Of a stretch of 64,000 nucleotides of DNA, positions 40,601-52,600 are shown piece after piece. Under the pieces are notes generated by a model. That model saw only the letters and a program-made list of their open reading frames with translations, was not told the origin of the DNA and did no database searches. The stretch covers positions 3,132,570 through 3,196,569 of the forward strand of contig OX387602.1 of the NCBI GenBank assembly GCA_947568835.1. Reading direction: 5' to 3'. This DNA comes from Protonemura montana. Taxonomy: Eukaryota > Arthropoda > Insecta > Plecoptera > Nemouridae. The stretch's first letter is position 1. Each line of letters starts with the position of its first letter. Made by a program: the position numbers and the translations under genes.

Positions 40601-43600
40601 GCAAGGAAGGACGCTGAGCTGACTCCAAACAATCATATCATACACAAATACGACTAGCAGCGGGTAGAAAAAATCTCATTAACGGTACATCTTTTCCAAT
40701 ATTTTTACACCTATCTGTGGTGTCATGGTCGAAAGGAGACGGCTCAGAGCCCGATGGGAACACGTACACGCCGAGGTGAATTGGGCCATGCCGGCCCCAT
40801 GTAAACCAGAACATGACTTTTGAAAACACGGCTAAGCGTAGAAAATTTCAAAATCCGAAATACCTCTTGTTTTTGTGTTTTTGCTTACAGCGGTTACAGT
40901 TGTTTTTCAAAATAAACAATGTCTACCGCTGCATTTCGGCAAGACGACCAAGCGCTTCAACACTTTGCCGACTACTTGCGATTTATGGCGTCTTATCACC
41001 AGCAGCGCGTTATGCGTTGCTTTTATGGCAAAACAGAGAGAACTTTGGTGTGCACACAATTTTATTGGCGTCATAAATCCAGCAGCCACGACCCGACACT
41101 CTGCCGGTCTTAACGAGCGGGGCTGTCAAGGCGCCACGCGATGGGCAACAGAACCCGTCCCGCCAGCTCGCGGTGCCTTGCCGGAGAGAGGGGACCCTGT
41201 CGAAGACGTTCATTGCATCCCGAGAACACTCCTGGCAGGACAAAGGGTCGAGGGCAGGGGGCAGGGGGCCCAAGGGGAAGACCTCAACGTCGCCGCTGAC
41301 ACTACCGGTCACCGAGCCGGACCTCTGACCCAGTAACTAACGTGGCCTCCACCACCGCCGACAACTCTATGGGAAACGACGTTGTGCTCGCAGAATTCAA
41401 ATAGCGGAAAATGGCTTGAAATTAAAAAGACTTTGAATTGCAGTAAAAACTGGTTATCTTTCCTGGATTGCGGCGCGCTCTCAACTATAACCTACGTTGC
41501 ATGCGGTAGCAAAATGTTGACATCATCAACAGAGTAATTTCAATTCACATTTAATTAGAAACCACCTTATGAAGATTAACAGCAACGATCTGTCAACTCG
41601 GCTTGGAGATAAGAATGACGAGATCATGCGACTCTTCTCGTGTCTCCAGCAGACGATAAATCACCTTGACGAAAACATCCTGAGCCTCATTGCACATAAT
41701 TATCAAGCGAGTGTTTTGCCTGCAGTGAGCTGGGACTGGGATGCGGGTGTCGGTGCCGCGGTCACAGGTGCATCGAGTGAATCTTCTCGTGTGACCGCCG
41801 AGGATCGCAGGCCGGCACCCCGACAATGGACGGTAATTGCCGGAGACCGCATGCGACACTCAGGCCGAATCAGCAGATCGCCTACACGAGATACGTCCAC
41901 GAGCAGTGCTTGACAATGGATTCAAAAGTGAAGATGCGGGGGCCCGCAGAGCACAAGTCACCAGAGACATTCACCCGCGGCACCGGGTTCGAGACCGCGA
42001 GAGGCGCTAGCAGGAAACCATCGTTACTTGAACAGTGGCATTTTTATCGCGGGATATTTAACAGGTTGGCGCATGTAACAAAGGAAACAATTGCTATTTG
42101 CGTCAAGTGCAAGACGTAACTGTATGTTACAACCATTGACGGTCTTCTGGCGGCTACCGATGACGGGCCGGTGTGTTGAGCTTACCTGGACACGTTTACG
42201 ATGTCTCTCCTGTTTCATTTGGCGTCGCTCAAGGACTTGTTTGCGCGCGATCAGCGCCCCGATGTCGACGGGGGAATCCGCGTTGTCGCTCTCCTCGAGA
42301 CACTCTGTGCTCGAACCCGTGGGTTCCTCGTCGTCCTCGCTGAAGCTCTCCATGTTCAGCTCAGAGTCGCTCTGCGGACAAAACTCGCTATCAGTCACGT
42401 GGGCACTCCACCCCTTTGACACGGCATGCGCCCCTGCTCAGTCCGGCCCACTTACCAGGTGCTCCTCGGGGGGTGTCGATGGTGAACCGAGACTAGAAGA
42501 CTGCACCACTGAGACGTACTCGTTGACACCATCAAACTTTTGCAGCTTAATTACGGGCGGGTCGATGCCGCACAAAAAGACGGTGCCGAAGAAGATGATC
42601 TTGCGAATCCGCAGTGCCACTTGAGCGACTTCCTGCAAAAGAAAGAAGTGTCGCGATTGCAGTCACAATGGTTTGCGCGGACAAGAAGTGCGGGCTTTCA
42701 CTGGCCGAGCTCGGCGTACCATGTCGGTGTCGCAGGGGGTGTAAGAGGCCTCCTGAGTGTTGTACATCAGTGGGGTGAAGCCGCTCAGCGTCGCGTCTTC
42801 GGGCAATCGGACCAGCTCATAGCCGGCCTTCTCGCCGTGGGTCACGAGCTCGGGTTCCCTGGTGTCCAGCTTGTTCAAAAGATTCACCATGGTGGCTAAG
42901 CGACTCCAAACATCCCCCGGCGGTCTGTAAACCACAAACAATTCCACATCTTTCTTGCGCTTAACCGAAGCTGATAGTACAAGGAATGTTTGAACTGAAC
43001 AGCACGTCCATAGAACCATTATCCAGACCGCAGTCGTTTATATCATTACTCCTCGACCAGACGAAGAAATACTGCGAAGGGTGAAGTGCAAGGTCAATAT
43101 CTCGTAAAAAATGGCGAGCTAATCACTTTTCCATTCGGTCGCCTTCTTTCGCTATCGCGACGTGCTGAGCTGGGAAAGATGGATGCTGGCAGTGCGCTGA
43201 GCGATTACAAGCAGCGCCTCGGTCTGTTCGAAAAACGCTTAGGACAATGTGTTCGAATAATAAACTGCACGTCGCTGATGAACATTGCAATAGCAGAAAT
43301 TATCTTGTTTGTTCACTAAGTGTTGGATTGGAGCCTAACAACCTGTAATGTGTACTTGTTTGTAGAAACGCACTATCGCTTGGCCTAAGATTGTGGTGTA
43401 GCATTATGTTTATCGCATGTGCAAATAGCTAAACATAAATCAGAGTGATTGGGAAACACTCGGGCATGCAAGGAGGGTGTGGAAGACGTACCCCACTCGG
43501 TAATCGACGCAGGAGGGCGGAGGGTTCCAAACCCCTCCGTGGCAGAGGAGCCAGTCGCACCAGACTTTAACCGCTGGCAAGAGCACCAAGAGGTCCTCGC

Positions 43601-46600
43601 CGACGATCAGCCGCAGCGGCGTCTCGCCCTCCCTAGCGTGGAGCAGCTGCTCCTTCAGGAGGGAGACGCACTTCTCCAGGAGCAGGTTGAACATCTGGAT
43701 GGAGACGATCAGCGCGTTCTCCTGCGCAGCAGACCGATAACCCGCCTCCAGCTGCGAGTCTGCAACACAAAGAGATGGTTGATGGAGTACCACCTCGATA
43801 ACTTTGTTCTGGGCAAAGAGAGACTGGGATCGTATAACATGTCTGAGGAAACGATTGCGAACATAAGTTATTCAATACACAAACGAAAGGATATCTCAGC
43901 TAAGACATGGCTGGTACTCTCATTCACACTATGTACATGGTAGATGAAGTATCCCTCATTAGAACGCGGCCATAATAACAGCAAACGACCCATTTCATGT
44001 CGAGTCATGCGAGGAGCACCATCGTTTTTTATCACAATTAAATTGATCCATAAAATGAATCGATCGAATGGAAATTGGATTACAAAACGAGTGGTGTTCT
44101 GATACTGTTATTAAGGATCACCACGCCGGCCACAGCAAGAAGTCGTTTGGATAATTGCGGCTGCAGCCGGGTGCAGCCAGCATTATATCGAAGCCACAAA
44201 CACGAAGCCCGTGCAGACCGGCGCAGCGGCGATCGGCTGCGCGCTGCGCCTCGTTCTTCCCTGGTACCAGCGCAGTCGTAGCGCGAGCGCAGACTCTTGG
44301 AAGCATGCCGAGGGGTTTTCGGGAAGCACCGGCAAGTCGTTAGATTGTCAGTACTTCGACCCCGAAACGTTCGCTAGCTGATTCTCCGCGGTCAAGCTCA
44401 ACGCCATGGAGCTTAACAAAAGATGGGCTCTTTTTCTTATTCCTTTACAACTGATTCGATCACCACCACAAACGAGTAATCCGATGGTAATTTTCACGAA
44501 AGAAGAAGCCAAGCTACGCCAAGCTGCTTGCCCTGTCCGGCTGCCAAGCAGTCAGAAGTTGTCCCAAGACCAACTAGGAAGGTTAACAACACAATCATTG
44601 TTGATGACAGCCGATGATAGCACCCATCAAGCTGATTTGTAATTAAGGAAGCCAAGTGTGGAGCGACAACGCAGAAAAACGCGCGTATGAATTACTCGTT
44701 CCCGGTTTCCTGTCCTTTTCGGGAACAATAGTGATACCTAGTGATAGCCATTCTTTTCTCTAAGGTGATAACACAGCTCGAGCGAGGGGGGGGGGGGGGG
44801 GGGGGGAGCGGCGTCGCCGCCGCGTCGCGTCGGGACCAGCAACCAGCAACGCGTCGCCGGTGCTCAAGTCGCCGGTGCCAACAGGCGACAATGAACTCCG
44901 CATCCTCTGGTGCAGAACGGAGGGGAGGCGGACAAGAAACGTGGCCTTAGAAAACATGACAAACGAAACCAGCAGAAAAAACGAACGCCAAGCAAACACG
45001 CTACGAAAATAAAGCAGAAAAAGTACCGCGATGGCAGAAAGCGCGTCCTTGAAACAGCCTTGCTCGGGTCATGTACTCGAGAAAAAAGCTTGCATTCCAC
45101 GGAAAGCAGTTTCGATATTGCAAAAGCAAGGTAGGCCAACGCTCCCTGCAGCCACCGAGCATGGCAGCATCCTCCTGCGGCCTCCTGCGGCCTCCTGTCC
45201 GATGCAATGTGTGCCTTGTGCGGGCAGGTGACCGCCCGCCCGCCGATGCTCCATTTGTTTTCTTCCGTGCAGCCGACGTGCCCGAAGCAGGTAGACTATC
45301 TCTCAAACAACGACAAGCGGAAAAATCGATTATCCTCTTGAAGAAAATCTGCAAACCAATTAGCAACTTCGCAGTTGCTTGCTACACAGCCATCGCTTCA
45401 GAGTTGAAATCAGAATGTTGAATCCAAGAAGCAATTAAGGGATAATGCAAAAGCAATAATTGTAAAATATGTTAAATCTTGATTGCAAGGATAATAAACA
45501 AAACCTTTGTGCACTTTTATAGCTCTCTTATTCACATCCATGTTTAATGCCAACAACATATATTTTTTGCTTTCCGAGTTTTAATCAAGCCTTCGGGTGC
45601 CTCCGACAAGTTTAGCTATAATTATTCAAAATGCGTTAGTGCTCTAGTCTAGTCGCACACGGAAGATGCGAGAGCGATAGCCAACAATGAAGTATCTAAT
45701 TCAGTATCATTTTGTTGCGGGAGTCTCGGGATCTTGCGACTCTCCGAACGACGGCACCGTCCATTGCGGCAACAAACTCAAAGACATCCATCCATCAAAA
45801 ATCTCCCTCTTGAAGACCACGTGAATTGCTTTCCAATTAGAAACCTACCAAATGGCCAGAGCGCACTATACTTTAGTACGCACACAATCTAACTTAACTA
45901 ACGTACTACAACAAAAAGCGTCATCCCTATCTCAAATTGGCGGCCATACATCAATGTCCACGCTATGCGTTTTATGGACGTAAGGCGCCGAAGAAGCTCT
46001 CGGCAATCGCCAAACACCCAGATCGTCTTCAGAAATAACAATAAAAAGCGATGTCCGTCGAAATGTGATTAAACCTCCGGGTTCCTAGATTATGAACATG
46101 AAGCCGAAAATACTTGCAGCCGGCCGGGCGGCCGCGGAGAGATGGCATTGCCCGCATGTCCTCTATTATAACAGAAGGTGTAATTTGGTGCCACTGCACC
46201 TCGCTCCTCTCCTTGCCGCCTGCCGCGAGTCCGGACTCCGGAGTTTGATAGCCATTCGTCCTCTAATGCGAGCTTTTTTGCGGCTCGCTCGCTCGTTCGT
46301 TCGTTGTAGAGTAGTAACCTTGTGAAGGTTGCTAGCAGATGGAGGTGAACAGCCTCCGATCGCCATGCCTGCAGTGCAATTATAGCAGCCCCCTTCGCGT
46401 GGCCTCCCCAGCGCCCCGCGCCCAGCACCGGGGCTGGGCCCACCACATGGGAGTCGACGTTGTATCTTGGAGCGAGATCGCTCAAGATATTCATCATCGT
46501 TTCGCAAATGTCTTGTACAGGCCGCGAGGTGTTTGCTATATGCGGACTCTTGTGTTTTTAATGCGCAACGCATTGACCCTAATGGAGACCAATCAGCCCC

Positions 46601-49600
46601 CCCCCCCCCCCCCCCCCCCCCCCCGACGCTCTGCCCGCGCTTAATTTCTGGTCTACGCGCGTGCTGGTTCGATTTCCGTATCGGCTCCTTTCGACTAACG
46701 CCTTACGACAGATTATAGATATTCATGTGTTTGTGATATACTACAATCAAAAATCGATGCTGCGTCGAAAACACCAATAAGTCATACCGCTGACGGTAAA
46801 CGTTCTGACGCGTGAATATAGGAAATTGATTCTTTCTTACACAACACATGGGTATATACTTATTTTTATCCCTTTACAGCACAGTAGTAGCCATAATTAC
46901 ATGGCCTGTAATAATTCTAGTTTCGAACGCACCTCCCGAGGCCTGCTTGATTAGGCTATAAATAGGCAGTCGGCCGGCGGTCATCTTCGCATGCTGATAT
47001 CGGATCGGGTAATGCCGTGTGGCGCCCGGTCCGTCACAGGATGGAGACTGTGTGCCGCGGAATGCAAGCGATCTGGCAGCCAGTAATTAGTAATTACGGA
47101 CTAGTTTACAACTGGCGCGGATATTTCGATCGGTGTCACATGCAATTTTAGACGAGTTGATTGCCGAGCCGAGTGTGGTTCTTGTGGCGATGAGTGTGTA
47201 GGTTCTGTATAGTGGTGTGATATGTGTTGTGCACACCGTACTTGCCTATGGGTGGCTGGGAGGAGTTGATAACGGTAACTGCGGATCCCACCGCACGAGG
47301 TGGTCGGCGGGAAACGCTGTCATCGACTACGACAGAGACGTCCCTGTCCCGAACTAATGACAGACACGACCGCCACGGACGGGCGCAGGGTGCACGGCAA
47401 CCGGTGGTTACACGGCGATACAATTCAATTAACCAACGAAATAGCTCGCATCTCAGAGGTATTCATACGAACGGTCGAGACTGGGAAATACATGTCCAGC
47501 ATCGTACCACAAAAGAAACGACCACAAACAATCGGCTCCAAATTTCACCACGAACACTTGGGTCCAGCGCCCAGCGTTTGGTCATCTTGAGAAAATCATT
47601 GCTTACAACTGGGCGAAAGACACGATGCTCGGATGCCCCTGGGAGAATGATCTGACCATGTCCCACCGCAAATGCATCCAACAGATGGAAATGCTGATAC
47701 CAATAGGTACGCGCGGAGAGTGTAGGGACAAGCCGTGCAAGGTGGGGCCTTGGTGCTGGCAATTGACTGACCCATCAGATTGATACCATAAACGGATGGG
47801 GAGGGTAATGACCCTGGTGCTAACTCAGCTGCGGCCGCTTCATTTCAATGAGATCAAATCGCTTAGAGTGCAAAAACTGCACGACAATCAAGCGAGCCCG
47901 CCAACAAACAAGAAAAAAAGAGAGCCGGTTAATGGGAAATGTTATTTTCTATATAACATAACGCGTAGATAATCGAAACATTGATGAGTTCGGCGGAGTT
48001 AAAATGTTCCTCGCTGGAAACTATTTCAATTAGACGATCGGTCCATTGGGGGCGACGAATTGGCGCACAAGGATTCTCACTTTCGTGATAAGACGTTGCT
48101 GCTGCTGTTTGCATGGTTCTGCCACCCCGAGCCAGCGCTGCAGACTTTTAGAGACGATGCAATTTCTCACGTGCCCCTCACGAGAATGCCGAATATTCGG
48201 TCCCGCCGCTCACTATGCGCTCTGCCATGCTAACTAATTCACACTTTGACGCCCACTTGCAGGCCAAGCACGTTAAAACGGTCAGTAAAAAAATCCGTGA
48301 TTGATCGAAATTGAATTTTTGTTTGCTTTGGCAGTAGCTCGTGAGCAGACGAATGGTGTGGACATGTATGTACCCATCCACGGAGTGCACTCGGTAAGTT
48401 ATTCGGGCCCGAGTGTCGCTCTGATGGCAGCATGCTAAGCGGGACGCCGACGAGGCAATGCATACGTGTGCCAGAGCGGGCTGGAGACTTCGACGCGCGG
48501 TCGTATTCTTGGCCAAAGTGCATACACGTTCTTACATGGTGTACAAGTTACGTAGGTATACAACGTTTACCATGACTACCAATTAGCTCTCTGGTGAACC
48601 GGTAAAATCACATCTAAATTTATATTTTGAGGATGAAAGAAAACACGATTCGTGAGTGGACTTCCCGTCCCGTGCGAATTCACTAAGACGACAATAATGA
48701 CCACTAGTCGAGCCGCTTGCGAGAGGTGAATACAAATCAGCATACGTGTTTTATATATAAACTGGCTGGATCCGATTTCTGATCGCTTCCTAAGCGAAGC
48801 AGATTAACTGTGCGAGGTTAACTTGCGTCAGGTGTGTTTAGACTTCGCAGATTGACGTATCGCTTCCTATCATCAAAACTTTAAAAGGGGCAACACATGG
48901 GGACATGAGGACCAGCATCTATCACTGTAATTAATTGCTTGGACAGCTATTATACAGTAACTTCATGCTCGTGATGAGCTAGATGAAATATAATATGATT
49001 TTTTTTTTTAGTAGTCGAAGAAAAAAAAGAGTAAAAACCCAACACAAGCAGCGCTGAGGAGATACCAACTTGCAAAACAAGATATCACGTGAGATGGATG
49101 AACAGGAAACAGTTTTAGCAGCATGTATCGTTGGGACGGCGCATAACATGTGATAGCGCTATCAATCAATAGGCAGTTTCGTGACAAGGTGTGGCCACCC
49201 AAACGTCGACTCGTGCCCTCTGCAAGGATGTAATTCCCATGTGTCGCTCATGGCGATTAGCAGCCAGACGGGCATAATTTTGTAAGTCCTTGTTTAGAAA
49301 TGTATAAATGTATTTTCACTGCAGATCACACTTCATTTTGACCAGTCTGGTTCATTCTGCAGATAATGTTTTGACAATTGGTCAGCGACGTATGGAGAAA
49401 ATGTATAAGGTGGCACAAAGCACGCCAGCTCAAACGAGGGTGATGGTCATCCCATTGTCTCCTAGTAGAAGGAAGATGATATATAGTTGTCAGGATATTG
49501 CCACGAAATAGGTTTTCAAGGTTCAACAGTGGCACGAGGAGACCATATTAGGCAAAGGGACATTGGTCACACTCACATTTGCATAAAATATTTTGATTAG

Positions 49601-52600
49601 GTCTTTCTATGACGTTCAGGTTTTTCTCAGCTCTGTTCTCTTCATGGATGGGAAACTCCAGAACCAATCAACAAAGCATGAAACCTGGACAACTGTCATT
49701 TCAACAAAGTATGATCTAGGTGTTAAGGGAGGATGAAAAAGAAGTTTTTCAAAGCTCTATTATGCTAGTACTCTTCGTAAGATCAAATAAAGTAACCTCT
49801 CAAACGCTGAGACTCGAGTTTTGTGTGCAAAAATGAACCAAATAATAAAAACTAGAAATGGCATAGTGCAAATGAATTTTTAAGAACATTTCCCAGCACT
49901 GTGACCTTAAGGTTCTCGAAAATTAAAATGTACTTTACGTGCGAGGACGCACGAAATTTTGCAGTCCAAAGTTTGTTTTTCCTTAAAAAAAAACGTCTCT
50001 ATTACGCAGAATGTTTTACTTGTAGGTAGTGTGTGCAAAGAAGGCAACCAAAAAAAAAAAATTGGAAAACAAATATTTAAAGATGAAAATTCTTGTCATT
50101 CTATACGGCTTGTGTCACATGGCTTGGCACCTGTTCACCAGAGTGTCCAAGTGGTAAGTAAGTTACCCTGATTGGCATTTTAAGCTTGCTTTGGGCATAA
50201 CTACCCCTAGCATCTCAGCCTCCGATTTGACTTGGACAATTTTCGAGTCCTAACTAATTAAAAGGAAGGCCTAACATTATTCAAAGTGATAAGAAGAAGT
50301 CAGCTGACGTATTTGCGTCGGCAAAAGTGCAAGGCCGAGAGGTTAGCAGGGCCACATTTACCAGGCTACCGCTCTTAGGGGCAGAAACTAATTCCAAGCT
50401 TGGTTTTAAGATTTTTTACCTTCAGCTTTACCATTCTGTACATGAAATTAAATATTATGTTATGTAAACCATTAAAATATCAAATTAATTACTTGCTTAG
50501 ATAACTTTGAGATATTGCAGGGTTTTTGGTTTTTCTGGTTAGTCCACTAGGGAGCTGAAACCAGCTAGCGATGGATAAAAGCCCCCCCCCCCCCCCCCCC
50601 CCTCCAACTTTGAGATAGTTTTTGGAATAAAAACATTTGGCTTTTTAAAGAATTAAAATAATAACAAAATAAGTATTTAAACACCACCCACCCTCCCCCC
50701 GCAACAGTTGTCCACTACTTAAGTCACCGTCAACGCACTTCCGTTGCAAAACGCATTCATTGCAGTCACTAAGAAATTAACGCAATCATTGAAAAAAATC
50801 ATAGCATCTTTTCTGAAGGTGCCACAATACACATAAAAACATTAAGCTTAATACAGAATTGAAAAAATTTAAAGAGACGTCTTTCCATCCTCCCCTATTC
50901 CCACCTACCATCGTCGTCGTCATTGCTATATTTCAATGTGCGTTCATAACCCCACAACACCTTTCCGATAACACCATCGTCATGGAATACCGAGCAATTA
51001 ATGAGGAATAGTCAAGGATTTAAACATGCGACTCCAAAACTTCAGAGTAAGTCATAGAACTGGTCGATATCCCGAGTTGTTCAATTAAACCCATATTAAT
51101 GAAGTCCTTTGTACCCGTATTTCCTTCATGGCCAACTTCATTGAAAGGGGTGTGCTCAGATCAATAATAATTCTAAAACAAACTCAAGTCTCTAGCAGGG
51201 GAACACTCCAAACCGGGAGGCAGTAAGCAGCTTATTGCTAATGGTTGCAAAGAGAGCATTGAGCCTTACTGCTTCAATATGAGCTGGCAGGCTAGGCAGG
51301 CAAATTATTTCGCCATGCTTTGTCTCCTGTCTCTTGCCTATCTCACACGTACGAAGGCGGCTAATAATTGCAGCCAGCTGCATGGTTCATCAAGTTCACA
51401 GGTTGTCAATTACCCCAAATGGTGGCTCTATAGAGCAAGCATATTGCCAATCGCTATGCAGCTGTTTGAGACAGCGTAAAGCGTTTTCTCAGACATCTAT
51501 TGTCGCATTCAATTGACGAAATCAAATCCAAAAATTCATAAAGCTATTATTTGTTTGTATGTTTTGAAAATCTTAATATTGCAAGAATTGGAGCTACCAG
51601 TCTTTATTTTGGCCCGTCTGTCCGCATATGACATGCTTGTCACGATTCACGCGATACTGAACGCTTCATATGGAGTTGAACGTCAGTTTTAAGGTATGCG
51701 CCTGTTTTTATGGTTCTGGTGAAGTTCCATTAAAAAATGGGGGTTTTAATGGGAAAAAGTATAAAAATATATTATGCTATTATATTTATGCCTAGTGTTT
51801 TTGATCGCACCATGTGCTTTATGAGTCTCTCGAATCGAATTTTTTAAGTCGAACCAGACAATGGAAGGCTATGTGGTCAGTATCTATTGTGTTCCTGCCA
51901 TACACACCAGGCAGGTAAATACCAGTCTTTATATTTATTTACGCTTGACGTTGTCAACAGTGCTAATATTTTAATTCCATGCAAGCTTTGAATCGTCGCT
52001 CTACCACAAGTGTAACCACCAGTGTGAATGTTAAAAGCTAGGCACTTTTTTCACAGTAAAATTTTGAAAACATACTATCTGCCATTACTTGCAGTGAAGA
52101 TATTTTAAACTCCTGAAAGTTATTTTCCTAATTGCACGATTCCCCTTCTAGTCCTAATGACGATCACTTATCAAGAAGAAATAAGGCAAGTCAAGGTGCC
52201 TAGAAAAAATAATCCTTTAAACAAGAGCATTAACAGTATTTACCTTTCAGCTGTGTGTTGTCAATAGCAAACATATTCAGCGCCAGCAGCTGGAGGAAGC
52301 GGTTGGCATTCAGCGGAATCGGGGAATGCTGCAAGAGAGCTCGGAATTCACGTAGCATCTGTAGCGCTGCCTCTTGGAAAGTCTCCATCCTGCAAAGGCA
52401 AAGACAAGCACGATAGAAGCATTCACATCCTGCCACCATATGTAATGGCCGGTACCGTTGAGTGAACAGGTTATAGGTAGAGGCAGAACGTTAATTTTTT
52501 AACTTTCTGCGTGAAAGATGACTGCCAAATAACTACTTTCCGGACAAAAATTCAGAGTACCGGAACACCCCTTAAGTGGAGCCACTGTCGTATGAAATTT

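Larger units (their letters stand above)
37320..42185 (-). other. SMG6: SMG6 intron 8 (4.9 kb)
   Basis: It contains a TA dinucleotide repeat (37,658-37,682), GC-rich pockets near 39,120 and 41,130-41,330, and a G-quadruplex motif (41,245-41,277). No coding exon is supported; the open frames here have no family features. Confidence 0.85.
43760..52243 (-). other. SMG6: SMG6 intron 4 (8.5 kb)
   Basis: The largest intron of the gene. It has GC-rich pockets (44,150-45,300 and 46,100-46,700), a 10-base tandem repeat (45,171-45,197), three long homopolymer runs, and an antisense TATA promoter-like site near 46,957. No nested coding gene is convincing. The longest plus-strand frame, 47,224-47,655, has no recognisable features. 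Confidence 0.85.

Noticed and set aside
46640-46700. tRNA T-loop-like GGTTCGATTTCC
   Set aside because: No acceptor or anticodon stem can be formed around it.
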